Notes: a model not told the origin generated them from the sequence alone. 64,000 nucleotides of DNA from Armigeres subalbatus (GCF_024139115.2 NC_085140.1:45044180-45108179), one strand, 5' to 3'; counted from the stretch's first letter, positions 45,113 through 57,573 are shown. Translations and numbers: made by a program.

Positions 45113-45303
45113 TCAGGATCTCTATTCATCAATAATAGATGGTCTTGAGTTCAATCGATACCAAGGTATCTCAGTGACAAACATGTTACTGAGATAACTT
45201 GCGTATTTCACAGCAAAAGGGTATATCACAATAGTCCTAAAATCTGGACGCAGTGATCTTCACCCGACAAACGAGGAAAAAAAGGAGGAGGAAGCGTTTT
45301 TAG

Positions 45304-45760
45304 CTTTCTGGAAAGCATTTCAAACTTTCAGGAAAGCTTTTCAATATTTTTGAAAACCGTTTACGAGCTCTCTAGAAAGCTTTATAGGCTTTCTGGAAAA
45401 CTGAAGGTTTTCTGGAAAGCCCTTGAATCTTTCTGGAAAGCCATTCGGAGAGCCTTTTAAACTTTCTGCAAAGTTTTCGGAAAAGCATTTCAACCTATCT
45501 GGATACCTTCCATGCTTTCTGGAAAGCCCTTTAAGCTTTCTGTAAAACCTTTTAAGCTTTCTGTAAAGCCGTCCAAGCTATCTGAAAATCCTTTCAATCC
45601 GTTCAAGTCTTCTAAAGTATCTGGAAAGACTTCTATTTATTTTCTGAAAAGTTTTCGAAGCTTCCTGAAAGCCATTTAAGTTTTTTGGGGATCATTTCAA
45701 GCTTTCTGGGAAATCTTCAAGCTCTTAGGAAAGCCATTTGAGTTCCCTGGAAAAAAAATC
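45304..45760. repeat. Degenerate continuation of the 21-bp array
   Basis: Variants of AGCTTTCTGGAAAGCC with many substitutions, the part of the array displaced by the LINE. Together with 42290-42545 it is more diverged than the sub-arrays between the hairpins. Confidence 0.9.
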
Positions 45761-47168
45761 AGAAAGCAGAATGCTTGCTATTTTTTTGCGGGGGGAGGGA
45801 GATTTCACCATAACGGTTATCCCATTTGAAATCATATTTTTTTTCAATGTTCATTCAAGGAGCAGACGTCTCCCAAAAGCTTGAATGACATCTACAGAAA
45901 ATGCTTCCGATTTCCCCATAAATATTGTGAATGATTTATTGATTATTTAATTTTTTTTTTTTTTGACACCAGGAAATGTTTTCGAAATAGCACAGAAAAT
46001 ATTGAAAGACTGAAAGACTTGAAAGACAAGAAAACTACTTCTAAAGACAGCTTAAAAGTGTTGCCTGTGAGACTAGAAACCCGAGCAAAGTCTGATATCA
46101 TAAATTTGTCGACATCAAATTGAAATCATGATTTGTTTTCAAATTCTAATTTTCGTGATTGATTACATCTTTTGATTTCATTCGAAATTAATTGATATGA
46201 CATCAAACTGATTACTTATTTTGTCAAAGAAAATCAACAGTTTTCAATTTGCGTTTATCGACAGCAGGAATAGGATTTCAACCCATTTGACAGCAGGATC
46301 AAAAAGATATTAACCTAAGTTATCAAAATGAGGGGATTTCACAACAATAAAATTAATTATCGGTTTGCTCTCAAGCTTTGCTCGGGAAGTCTCCTGAAAA
46401 TAACAGTGAATTAAATTTATATGAATGAGCCTCTTCTGAATTGAAGCTAACTTATCGTTATTATATGTAGATAAAAAAGGAAAAAGGGTTCTTTTGTTGC
46501 TTGTTTTAAACCTTTTAAAAGTGGGGCTTTGTAAGAATAAGCACTAAGCTGACGAATATTGGGCTTATTTGTGCGCCAGAAACAAAACCTGAGTTAAAAT
46601 GTGTGCCAAACGTTGACACCATGATTAATTACCTACATGTGACTTGTTTTTGGATTTTGGCGAAAAACACGATTCTCAAAACATCCTCATGCCTTCCTGT
46701 TCCTTCATTTACACATTATTTTTTCATCTTGTCAGTTAACAGGAACTTCTAAAAAATCCTCATCTTGCAAATGAAATGCTGACAGATATCCACAGCACAG
46801 AATCGTACCGACACACTTTTCAATGTCCACCGAGACATTGAGAATTCTCTCGCACCAAGGGAAAGCCCCTCAAATGAATGTTCAAAAACCAAACAACGAA
46901 GCCGCCAAGCAAACACAAACACACGCTGCCTTCTTACCAGATTTTTGTTTTACTTGACGTAATCACTTATCCCCGGCAGTAGGAAACGTGAGCGGAAAAG
47001 CAGTCGCAAGTCAGAGAGTTTTCGTTCAAGAGATTAGAGTTTTAAAAATAAATCCCGGTTTTCCGTTTTGCAAGCGGTGTTTCTGAAGCAGAGGTTGCAA
47101 TGGGGACGCTTTATCTCTAACCACTGTAGAAAATTCAATAAGCATAGCAAATTTGTTATTGCACTTAC

Positions 47169-47926
47169 CTCGTCTGCCGCGCGATAGACCCGCCGCCGGA
47201 TTTTCGTTTTCCTTCATCCGGCTTTCCATCTGTTGGAACATATTGGCCCGCGCACGTACACTGTTGGACCGCCGTAAACCCGACGATTGATCGTCGTCCG
47301 GCTTACTACCGGACACCGTCGACGCCGCGTACATTCGGTCAACTTCCCGATCACTCAAATCACTAGAACTAGAACAACTGGACGAACCGGACCGTCTTCG
47401 GTCTTGGGCTGCTATCGCCGCAGCAGCACTAGATGGACTCAGCAAAAGGCGCCTCTGTCCTTCAGTCTCTTCGATTATCTCCAAATGCTCTTCCCCGCTG
47501 ACGTCGTCCTCTTCCTCGTCAAGCTCGTTCAGGTCGTCGTCGATGGTTTTCTTCGATGGGGACTTGTCACTGTCACTGGTTTTCACAGAGGACACATAGT
47601 CCGCCCCGGACGTTTCCTCCGTCCCACGACCGAACTGTATTCCACTGTCCGAGCTGAGCGAAGCAAGGTTGAACTCTCCGCTGAACGAGTGCGAGTTGGA
47701 TTCGGTGTGAGCAAAGGTCGGCGACAGAAGCTCCAGGCTCTTGTCCTCCGAGTGGAGTTTTTCCTTACAGATCAGGGATTCTAAAGAACCACGCCGGCAG
47801 GCGGTTTCCACGGTGGGTTCTGCCTCGGTTTGCCCAAAGCTGACGGGTTCTTCACTCGAGACAGATTCTTCCGGATTGTCAACCGAACGATGGTCAATTT
47901 GCTGCTGTTGCTGTTGTTGTTGCACG
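47169..47926 (-). CDS. Host gene exon 1 of those seen: Gln, acidic and Ser-rich region
   Basis: A 758-bp exon with acceptor ATTTTCACAG before 47926 and donor GTAAGT at 47168. The first base completes a codon from an unseen upstream exon, so there is no start codon here and the frame opens with GTG then a run of eight Gln. About 252 residues follow: acidic and Ser-rich (NELDEEEDDVSGEEHLE), a run of Ala (SSAAAAIAAQ), RRRSGSSSCSSSSDLSDRE, and RSNSVRARANMFQQMESR near the end. It ends in phase 1 and joins exon 2 or, by skipping, exon 3 in frame. No enzyme domain. The RARANMFQQME stretch resembles short helical motifs in actin-associated scaffolds, but this is an impression only. Confidence 0.87.
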
Positions 47927-49175
47927 CTGTGAAAATTTGTTTGATATTTGTTTGTTTAAGACAAGAGATCATAAATTAAATCGCTTTTCTACTCTTCTAG
48001 CCAGAGTAGATAGCTGTTGGGTTTATCTGCTCGCGCTGCGCGGATTTTATTTTTAGCACGCGTGTAATATATCAATAGAATGAAAATGAGAGTCTCATCC
48101 CCACGGGAAATTTTTTGCCCTTGATGTTTTCACTTTTAATATCTTATTCAACACCCTTCATTTTTCAAACAATCATTTCACCTTTCTTAGAGGACAAAAT
48201 TATGACTTTCGCCGCATTCACTTATTCAAAATTTCCTAATTTGTTGAACTTCTCACTAGAAATCTTCAACCACCAGTAACACGCAACAAAAAAGCACGCG
48301 ATTGGATCGTATCCTCCTGAAGAAATTATGCATCTAACATAAGAAGCACGTGAATCAATCTTGCATTCAAACGTTCAGAAATCACGACGGAAACTGCGTG
48401 CGTCTGACAGTGGCTATTTTTCCCGAAGTGAAAATTCGGGGAGAATGAAAACTCAGAGCAGTGAATCAGATCAGTCCGCGCTCACTATTGCGGTTTGCAG
48501 ACTGCGCGCGCAGGCGCATCCGTCCAGTGAGAAGTTTTCACTGACAAACAACTGTCGATCGTCTGTTGATCGTTGAAATTTGATCGACTATACCGCATGT
48601 TGTGTGCTCCTTGGGCAAGACATCCACAAGACAATATTCATCCACAAGACAGAACAAAGTGGAAGCTGTTGTGTTTTAGAAAAGTGTGATTTTATGGGGA
48701 AACTGTTTCGGATCTCAACAACAAAATAAATCAGTCGAATCACAAGTAGATTTTGCATCGTTCATTTCGAACTGAATAGAATTATATATACGTGAGTAAA
48801 GAACTTAAAATTTAAAAAATCACGTAAAGAGTAGGAAAAAGAAAAAAAAATACATTCATTGATAAAAACATTTATGCACTTGCAAATAATTGTAACAAAT
48901 AGTCACACGCCCACCAATATCAGCGGGTTAATGTCGAAAATAATGCTGCCAGGAGTCGTATGCTAGTTACTGGTGCCTGGCTCAACAGAGAACAAAGCAT
49001 AACAAGGGCAGAAGAGGAATTAATCCTTCATAGAAATAAAAGGTAGCGTGAAGTGAGTGCGATAGGGACCGTACACTAATTGCGTGAGGGCTCTTGGGGA
49101 GAGGATGGATCAGTCATTTTCTTATGCTCCATATAAATAAAAAATAATTTGATAATTTGTATTAGAAAAACCTTA
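47927..49175 (-). other. Upstream intron of the host gene, no exon recognised
   Basis: 48360-48600 is GC-richer with a TCAGTCCGCGCTC string and inverted CAGTGAGAAGTTTTCACTG at 48523-48541; it might be an alternative promoter or untranslated exon, without firm evidence. Confidence 0.4.
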
Positions 49176-50250
49176 GGAGCTGTCCATATAGAGTTGGATG
49201 GGGCAAGATGGGTCACCTAAGGCGAACCTTGAATGCCCAAAAACAGAAACATTTTAAATCAACTTTTCAACGTGGATCTATAAAAATAGCTTATAATCTG
49301 TACGCCAGGGGAATGAAATAACAAAAAATTCACTTTTTATTAAAAGTATATTTTCCTGTCAATCAAAAAAAAATGCCGGGATGGGTAAAAATGCAGGTAA
49401 GATGGGTCAAACAGCGGGGCAAGATGGTTCACCTTTAAATTCTGCAATATTTATTGTTTTTATTCCCATTATTAAATTACACACAGATAGATAGCTTTAT
49501 TGCCAATAATTTTATTTAATGAAAACATATTTTTAAGTTTTGGATGAAGAAATGGCTCTACATTTAAAAATGTCTGCAATTTCATATGAAAACAAGCCGT
49601 CCGTGTATTGCTTTCTCAAATCAAATCAACGCCATTATGCTCCAATGTAATCTTGATGATTGAATCAGCAATGGAAAATATGTTTTGAATACGAACTATG
49701 CCCTTCAGTATGTGCTGACCCATCTTGCTCTATTTGCAAGTTTATGTTACAATGTCTAATTTTTCAATAAATTTATTTATTTCATCGCAGTTAGTACAAC
49801 ATCACCTACCTACATTACTTTTTATACTTTCATTATATTACTTTAAAATTTTTGTTAAAATTTTACATTGCTCGACGAGATTACACGTTTTATAGAAAGT
49901 GTGTTTCGCATGAGAAACAATGCTGAAAAATTTTGCCCTTGCCATACTCTACCAAAATGAAATTTTCTCATCAAATCAAGTGACAATAAAGTAGAACCAA
50001 ATTATTCCTCCTACAAAAACATAATCTCTACATTAAAATGTTTACGATGCTCAAAAACTGCCCTGCTCCATCTTACCCCGTGACCCATCTTGCTCCGCTT
50101 TATCCTACCACAGTTTAGGGGGAGAGGGTGTATGGCGAATGTCCACGTTCCATGCAAATTTTTGAAAATTTATATTAGCAGTTGTCCACGCTGGGAGAGA
50201 GGATATATTAAACTGATCAAAACCTGTCTACGTGGTATATGGACATCCCC
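49176..50250 (-). mobile_element. PIF/Harbinger-type MITE with TTA duplication, interrupted
   Basis: Ends GGAGCTGTCCATAT and ATATGGACATCCCC are inverted, with TTA at 49173-49175 and 50251-50253. The right 145 bp, reverse complemented, aligns over its length with 37298-37435. A second element occupies the interior. Confidence 0.88.
49197..50106. mobile_element. Nested element with GGGGCAAGATGGGTCA terminal and subterminal motifs
   Basis: The motif appears at about 49199, 49396 and 49416 on the plus strand and at about 49713 and 50073 on the minus strand, at both ends and internally. The interior is AT-rich and non-coding. The arrangement resembles multiple transposase-binding sites in non-autonomous DNA elements. 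Boundaries are approximate. Confidence 0.7.
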
Positions 50251-50253
50251 TTA

Positions 50254-52690
50254 CATAGACGGTTATGGTATAATTTAGGTTACAACTGAGCTCAGGAAAA
50301 TCGGTTTACGTGCAACCGAGATCTAGATCCAAAGTTGATCATTTTGTATGAAAATCGGCAAGTGGGCACTTTATTATGCCTACCAGTGTATACTAGGTGA
50401 ATATTGTTGTTTACACATCATGGTAGGCTACGATGGGCTGGATACGTTGTTAGTATTCTAGAAGAGCGTCAAGCGAAGATAATCTTCAGCAGAGAACTCG
50501 GAAGAGACCGTAGGCGTTCGTGGTAGGCTGGTGGAGAAGGATACTCCGCATAGGCTTATCGAGAAAGTCACGGGGATGACAAGCTACGCCATCTTTGTCA
50601 CATCTTTTCTGAATCACCAATACGAGTGCACTGCGAATGCAACATAAATAATTGCGAGGGTGAAAATGATATAAAACGAACAAAGGCATAGACAGTACCT
50701 TGGGAAACTAGCATTCTAAATAATTGAGCAAATAAGTTGAACATTCTTAAGTTTGAAGCATGGAATCAAGTGTAAAATTGTTTTAATTGATAATTCGTTA
50801 AATTTTTCTCTATTTTCTCATGATTGTATCATGTTGCATTATTGAGTGGTATGGGCGTTTTGCATTATGTTCTTCTGTAAAACTAAACATTCCAAATTCA
50901 CGCACATACTATTGCAAAATAAATCAGTATTGGGATAATTTGACACTGGGGATAAATTTATCACCCAAAAACGAACAGGAAACCTGTCAAAATCCATAGT
51001 AAAAAATTGGATGTCGCTCCTCTGGAGAAAGCGCATCAAGTAAGTTATCAAATCTACATAGTTTCAGGATTATTGTGAAAGTCACCTGAAGGGAAAACAA
51101 CGTTTGAACTGAGTGATCTATTGCTTTTGCAATTAAACATACGACTGCTGATGCCAAAATATCAGGGTTCGTAATGCTCCCTTCCGAACATTTTCGGGGA
51201 AAAATCGCTTTTCGGGAAAGAAAAACAGACTGGAGATTCTCCAGTGGAGAGTGATAACCATTTTTCGCTCACTTCGATTGCCGCGGAAAGTTGATTTGCC
51301 CCTCTACTTTCTGAGACAGAGATGATATGGGAGATTTTTTTTCCCATTTCCCTTTGGAGTCAATTCCTGCCCAGAACCGACGAATAATGCAGTTCTACAA
51401 CCAAGTATCCAGTGCAGGTTAAGACAAAGAACTAGACCGCTGGGAAATGGATCCTTTCATTACATGTTACAGTATTTCCATTTCTTTCCGTGATACCTTT
51501 GTTTGAATAAAAATAATGTTTGTTTCTATTTTCTGAAAAGTTATTTATAATTAATTTGCAATATTAAATTTTGAATAATGCTTACCTAATGAAAATCCGA
51601 GAATTGTGAATTTTGATTATTTAAAAACAAACGAAAAATCAAACATAAACCAAAACAAATCCAAACAGAATTTAGAAACAAACGAGATGGGCTTGAATAA
51701 CATCAACAAAATAAACAAATTTAAGATTATAAATGAATGAAATTTATATGAATTGATTGAATACCTAGAAAAGTTCTTGCTACTTCCAAATAACGTTTGT
51801 GTGGGTGTGTGCGAGTACAATAGTCAACCTATGCTCGAAAGTCCTACAGGAACGTTATGACAAATTAAATACCCAAGAAGGTCGTTGTAAGGCACTTCTT
51901 CATTGGAACGTCTACCCATTGTTTTTAAACAAAGTTCCCTGATTTTTCCGGGTTTTTTTTGCAGGTGTTTTACATCAATTTCCAGGTAAAACAAACGTGC
52001 CATATAATGATTTTTGCAGCAACATAATCAATTCAAAATATTGCGAAAATCGATTTTCATTGGTTCTTCCAAAGAGCTCCAAAGTGTGATTTAAAAAAAT
52101 CAATATTTTAGGCAGTGTTTCTTTATTAGAGAGATTTGCACATCTCTCAATAAAGAAAGTGAACGAAACCCATACAAGAAAGTGTCAGATGATATGTTAT
52201 TTAGTGTTGCTTTTCCGTTTTGTATTTTCCATTGATCGACTTTTCTTCAGGTTTTTAACAGTTGATGACAACAAGTGCTTCTCCGGGAGATTTTTTCATA
52301 CAATTTCATTTCAAAGATTTATTCTGCTTATCCCGGTGTGCGCCGAAGTATTTGTGAACGGTGGCGGCGTAAAGCCATTTTTACACCGGCGGCGTCACGC
52401 CGTAAGCAATGTTCGGCGGCGGCGGCGTGAATCGGCGTGAATAATTTTAAGCTGAGAAAAAAAAATCACGCAGCAAGGCCTATCATGCTTTTATTGTATT
52501 TTAGGCTTTTGTACACTTGCTAGCTACAGATAGACTGATAGAGTGAACATGCTAATAGCTATACCTTGTAGCTAATAGTAATAGCTTGTATCTCCACAGC
52601 AAAAGTTTACATAACATCTTCCATTAGGATATTGGCGCATCACAGCACATAAATTCAGTGGAAATTACTTCAGCTATAAATCCAGAAATT
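50254..52690. other. AT-rich stretch, no gene recognised
   Basis: Only a short GC-rich repeat at 52330-52440 (variants of CGGCGGCGTGAATCGGCGTG) stands out. The frames at 50486-50689 and 52159-52440 have no supporting features. Confidence 0.5.
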
Positions 52691-53560
52691 CGTTTGGAAA
52701 TTCCTCAGAAAATTCGAAAAAGAAATTCGGTGAACTAATTTAGAATTTCCCTATGAATTCCTTTAGAATTTACTACAAGAATTCCCTTGAAAATTTAATT
52801 GGCTATTGCTTCGGAAATTCTTTCCAAAATTTCTTCAAAGTTTCTTCAGGAAATTCCTTGAAATTACTTTAGGATTGCCTCGGAAATTTCTTTACGGAGT
52901 CTTTTGGGATTTTTTCGAAATTAATTTGAAAACTTTTTTCTTCGGAAATTCCTTTAAGAATTCTTTAGAAAATACCCATGGAAAATTCTTCAAGAATTTC
53001 CATTGGAATACCTACGGACTCTGTTTTAGGAATACATTCGGAAATCTCTTCAGGACAAATCATTTGGAATTTGATTTAGATTTTTTTTTAGAAATTCCTT
53101 CAAGAATTTCTTTTAAGATATTATAGAAAATCTTCCAGTAATTCCTCAAAAAAATTCTTCCGAAACTCTAGGAAGATATTCTTGGTATTCTTTCGAAATT
53201 TTCCTTTGGAATTTATTAAGAACATTCTTCAGGAATTCTTTCCGAATTTCCTATAAGAATTCCTTCGGTCATTCCTCTAGAAATTCCTTTAGAAATTCTT
53301 TCAAAAATTCCTGTAGACCTTCGAAAATTTCTTTTAAAATTCCTTCAAGAATTCTTTCGAGAATACCCCTCAGACATTCTTTTGGAAAATCTTCTAAAAT
53401 TTCGTTTGTAAATTCCTTTAATTTTTATGAACCTTTGTTTAGGTGTTTTTTTTTCTTATTGAAAATAAGTTTAACGCTCAAATACCTTTGGAAATTTCTT
53501 CGAAAATTCCTTTATAAATTCCTCCAAATAAGAATTCTTTCCGGAACTATTTTTTTTAAT
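52690..53560. repeat. Degenerate GAATTCC-type short-period repeat
   Basis: Dozens of variants of GGAAATTCCTTCAAGAATTTC, with dyad symmetry around AATT. The family reappears at about 54230-54590, 57790-57910, 58320-58570, 60120-60200, 60390-60450 and 61370-61480. The 106-codon frame at 52806-53126 is an artefact of the repeat. Confidence 0.85.
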
Positions 53561-54723
53561 CTATTGTTTATTTGAAAGGCTCATTTGCCGTGAAGCGTTA
53601 CGGAGCCGGAATCATGTTTTTAAATACAGTTTATTATGATTCTAATGTTAGTTTTGGGAACCGTAAGACTCGCGGTTTGGTCGAGGTTAGGGAATACAAT
53701 AATATTGAAGGAAAGGAAGGAATTTAATATCCGGAATTATTCTTGTATGAATTTTGTATAGTTTATTGAAGGAATTTCCTAAGGATCTCATGGAGGAATT
53801 TGACTCAATTCTTGAAGGAATAACCGAAAGAGAACCTGAAAGATTTTCTAACAGAATTATAAAATGCATCACAAAGAGGTGAACCAGGGCTGAAAACCTC
53901 TATAATAAATTTTGTTTGACTATTATCGGCTCTTTCAGTCATATAAGTATCACGAAAGTATCACATCAACTCTATAATAAAGAATAAAAAGAATTTAAAT
54001 GAATTTCTTTGAAGGAATATCCGAAAGAATTCTGAAAGTAATTTACGAAGAAATGTTTAATGGATTTACCGAACAAATAGCTATTGGTATGTACACAGAA
54101 ATTCCTATAGTTCTCCAAGAATTTCTTCGAAAGTCCGAACAGTAGTAGAACAAACTCAGTTTTGGCTATAGAATCAAGACTGCATGCCAAGAAAAACTTC
54201 CAAAATATCGAGATTGCAGATATTCGGATATTCTTAAGAATTCTTTGGGAATTTCTTGCACGAGTTCCTTCGAAAATTTCTACAGATTTTTTTTTATAAA
54301 TACCTCCCTAGGAAAAATATTCAGGAATTAATTCGGTAAGTCATCAAGAAACTCATCCGCCTTCAAAAACTCTGTCAGCAATCCGATCAAGAATTTTTTC
54401 ACGAAGTGCTTTAAAAAACTCTCCACAAATGAAACCAGGCTTTTCTTTAAAATTCTCCCTAGTAATTGCTTCGGAACTTCTTAGGACCTTAAGAAATTTC
54501 TTAAGGAATTCTTTTGGAAATTCCTTCAAAAATTCAAATAAGATCCACACTGACCATTCCATAAAGAATTCCTTCAGAATTTCTTTTTAGTAATACTGTT
54601 AATAATTTCTACTCATGTAGATGGGTACACTTCCCCACAGTTGTAATGGACTCTACGTGTCCTTCTTCAAAGAAGACATCCTCGGAAAACTCAAAAGGAT
54701 TGCGAATCTATTTATTAGTCTGT
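53561..54723. other. Mixed AT-rich sequence and degenerate GAATTCC-type repeat
   Basis: Contains GTTACGGAGCCGGAATCATG at about 53597 and further GAATTCC-type motifs from 54230. No gene recognised. Confidence 0.5.
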
Positions 54724-54956
54724 TGGATTACATTCGCGGGCAGCAGGGACTATGTCCAAGGGCTTGACGATCCCTCCCCAGGCCATCTGCGAGTTGTGGG
54801 GCTTGCCTAGGATGTGGTGGGGTTAAGCTGCATGAATCCGCAAGTAGGCTCCACCAAAGCGACCGTGTGCCGCTCAAAGCGCACAAGCCCAAGTCCTGGT
54901 GTTAGGTGGGACGCTAAACAGCCCTGACACGACGGCCCTCCGACGAGACAGGAGGT

Positions 54957-55740
54957 TTGCGCAGGCCCAATAAGCCGCCTAGAAAACCACTCATTACGAA
55001 CAATATAAGAGATAATGCGACTCGATATAATCGGCAAAGACCTAGGCGACGAATACAGGATCACGATTGGAAGCTTGGAACATGGAATTGCAAGTCGCTA
55101 GGTTTCGCAGGTTGCGACAGGATGATCTACGATGAATTACATCCCCGCAACTTCGACGTCGTGGCGCTGCAGGAAATCTGTTGGACTTGACATAAAGTGT
55201 GGAAAAGCGGGCATCGAGCGGCTACCTTCTACCAAATCTGTGGCACCACCAACGAGCTGGGAACCGGCTTCATAGTACTGGGTAAGATGCGCCATCGTGT
55301 GATTGGGTGGCAGCCAATCAACGCAAGGATGTGCAAGCTGAGGATTAAAGGCCGTTTCTTCAACTATAGCATCATCAACGTGCACCGCCCACACGAAGGG
55401 AGACCCGACGACGAGAAAGAAGCGTTCTACGCACAGCTGGAGCAGACATACGATGGATGCCCACTGCGGGACGTCAAAATCGTCATCGGCGACATGAACG
55501 CACAGGTAGGAAGGGAGGAAATGTATAGACCGGTCATCGGACCGGATAGTCTGCACACCGTATCGAATGATAACGACCAACGATACATAAACTTCGCAGC
55601 CTCCCGCGGAATGGTAATCCGAAGCACCTTATTTTCCCGAAAAATGGAGATCACCTAACCAAGAAACAGAAAACCAAATCGACCACATTCTAACCGACAT
55701 CACGAACGTCCGCACTTACCGCAGTGCGAATATTGAATCC
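54957..55740 (+). pseudogene. RTE endonuclease domain
   Basis: Reads KLGTWNCKSL at the start of the fold, VVALQEICW (catalytic Gln-Glu), then a premature TGA at 55188-55190. The same frame resumes with INVHRPHEGRPDDEKEAFY and VIGDMNAQVG (catalytic Asp-Met-Asn). A frame change near 55645 precedes QIDHI and SDHYLV, the last conserved blocks with the catalytic Asp-His. The domain nicks target DNA to prime reverse transcription. All main motifs are recognisable, so the copy is not very old. Confidence 0.92.
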
Positions 55741-55760
55741 GACCATTACCTCGTTGCAGT

Positions 55761-56080
55761 ATGCCTGCGCTCAAAACTCTCGACGGCGCAGCATCTCTTG
55801 AAGATGGCTGGAGAGATATTCGATCCGCCATTGGTAGCACCGCAACCGCTGCACTTGGCACGGTGCCCCCGGATCAGAGAAACGACTGGTATGACGGCGA
55901 ATGTGAGCAGTTAGTGGAAGAGAAGAATGCAGCATGGGCGAGATTGCTGCAACATCACACGAGGGCGAACGAGGCACGATATAAACAGGCGCGGAACAGA
56001 CAAAACTCGATTTTCCGGAGGAAAAAGCGCCAGCAGGAAGATCGAGATCGTGAAGAAACGGAGCAACTGTACCGCGCTAA
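55761..56080 (+). pseudogene. RTE linker between endonuclease and RT
   Basis: In frame through the region DQRNDWYDGECEQLVEEKN and a basic, Gln/Arg-rich helix (IFRRKKRQQEDRDREE), the usual charged linker. Cut at 56080 by a MITE. Confidence 0.8.
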
Positions 56081-56239
56081 GGGGCCGTCCACAAAGTACG
56101 TCACGCTCCTAGGGGGGAGGGGGGTTCCAAGCAGCGTGACGACTCATACAAAATTTTAGAGGTTTAATACAAAAGTGTGACGAAGGGGGAGGGGGTCAAA
56201 AATCACCAACTGTGCGTGACGTACTTTATGGATCTTCCC
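56081..56239. mobile_element. 159-bp MITE with TAA duplication inside the RTE
   Basis: GGGGCCGTCCACAAAGTACG with TCACGC on the left and GCGTGACGTACTTTATGGAT with CTTCCC on the right are inverted ends. TAA is found at 56078-56080 and 56240-56242. G-runs (GGGGGGAGGGGGG) and their counterpart lie inside. The 3-bp TAA duplication suits PIF/Harbinger. Confidence 0.92.
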
Positions 56240-56291
56240 TAATAACACACGAAAGTTCTATGAGAAGTTAAACCGTTCACGTAAGGGCCAC

Positions 56292-57074
56292 GTGCCACAG
56301 CCCGATATGTGTAAGGACATAAACGGGAACCTTCTTACGAACGAGCGTGAGGCGGGTTTTATGGGCGAACGCTCCACCACGGACCAGGTGTTTGCCATTC
56401 GCCAAGTACTGCAGAAATGCCGCGAATACAACGTGCCCACACATCATCTATTCATCGACTTCAAAGCCGCATATGATACAATCGATCGGGACCAGCTATG
56501 GCAGCTAATGCACGAACACGGTTTTCCGGATAAACTGACACGGTTGATCAAAGCGACGATGGATCGGGTGATGTGCGTAGTTCGAGTTTCAGGGGCATTC
56601 TCGAGTCCCTTCGAAACCCGCAGAGGGTAACGGCAAGGTGATGGTCTTTCGTGTTTGCTATTCAACATCGCTTTGGAAGGTGTAATACGAAGAGCAGGGA
56701 TTAACACGAGTGGTACAATTTTCAATAAGTCCGTCCAGCTATTTGGTTTCGCCGACGACATAGATATTATGGCACGTAACTTTGAGAAGATGGAGGAAGC
56801 CTACATCAGACTGAAGAGGGAAGCTAAGCGGATCGGACTAGTCATCAACACATCGAAGACGCACTATATGATAGGAAGAGGTTCAAAAGAAGACAATATG
56901 GCTCACCCACCGCGAGTTTGCATCGGTGGTGACGAAATCAAGGTGGTAGAAGAATTTGTGTACTTGGGCTCACTGGTGACTGCCGAAAATGATACCCGAA
57001 GAGAAATTCGGAGACGCATAGTGGGCTGGAAATCGTACGTACTTTGGACTCCGCAAGAGGTTCCGATCGAATAG
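56292..57074 (+). pseudogene. RTE reverse transcriptase
   Basis: Carries GFMGERSTTDQVF, LFIDFKAAYDTIDR (first catalytic Asp), then RRG followed by a stop at 56628-56630 where RQGD should be continuous, then LLFNIALEG, the catalytic GFADDIDI and GLVINTSKTHYM. A frame change near 57040 ends the block. The RQGD motif and FADD box are intact despite the stop. Confidence 0.92.
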
Positions 57075-57079
57075 AGTTC

Positions 57080-57573
57080 GCCGCCGTACCAAACTGACTA
57101 TCTACAAAACGCTCAATAGACCGGTAGTCCTCTACGGACACGAGACCTGGACAATGCTCGTTGAGGACCAACGCGCCCTTAGAGCTTCCGAAAGGAAAGT
57201 GCTGCGTACTATATATGGTGGGGTGCAGATGGCGGACGATACGTGGAGGAGGCGAATGAACTACGAGTTGCATCAGCTGTTGGGAGAACCATCCATCGTT
57301 CACACCGCGAAAATCGGACGACTGCGATGGGCCGGGCACGTAGCCAGAATGTCGGACAGTAACCCGGTGAAAATGGTTCTCGACAACGATCCGACGGGCA
57401 CAAGAAGGCGAGGTGCGCAGCGGGCAAGGTGGATCGATCAGGTGGAAGATGACTTGCGGACCCTCCGTAGACTGCGTGGTTGGCGACGTGTAGCCACTAG
57501 CCATGGACCGAGCCGAATGGAGAAGACTGTTATATACCGCACAGGCCACTTCGGCCTTAGTCTGAATAAATAA
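57080..57573 (+). pseudogene. RTE C-terminal region
   Basis: After a frame change, reads LVEDQRALRASERKVLR and GRLRWAGHVARM, then RRRGAQRARWIDQVEDDL, conserved blocks found after RT in RTE elements, to a stop at 57571-57573. Contains no catalytic domain; probably nucleic-acid binding. Confidence 0.88.

Larger units (their letters stand above)
42558..45291 (+). mobile_element. 5'-truncated LINE with RNase H, inserted in the 21-bp array
   Basis: AAGCGTTTTTAG is present on both sides (42546-42557 and 45292-45303), a 12-bp target duplication inside minisatellite sequence. The insert begins within the RT-proximal coding region, so the ORF1, endonuclease and promoter parts are missing. RT, RNase H and a C-terminal zinc-knuckle region follow in order on the plus strand. 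RNase H suggests the I/R1/LOA side of non-LTR elements; the clade is not certain. A SINE interrupts it at 44376-44803. Confidence 0.92.
37812..47168 (-). other. 9.4-kb intron packed with nested repeats
   Basis: From donor GTAAGT at 47168 to acceptor CTCCCAG at 37812. It contains a 1.1-kb long-TIR element with a hAT MITE, the AAGCTTTCTGGAAAG array with three hairpins, a LINE and a SINE. Stretches 37812-38348, 39460-39699 and 45760-47168 show nothing else recognisable. Confidence 0.8.

Noticed and set aside
47287..47784. 165-codon plus-strand frame opposite a host exon
   Set aside because: Antisense shadow of the minus-strand exon with canonical splice sites.
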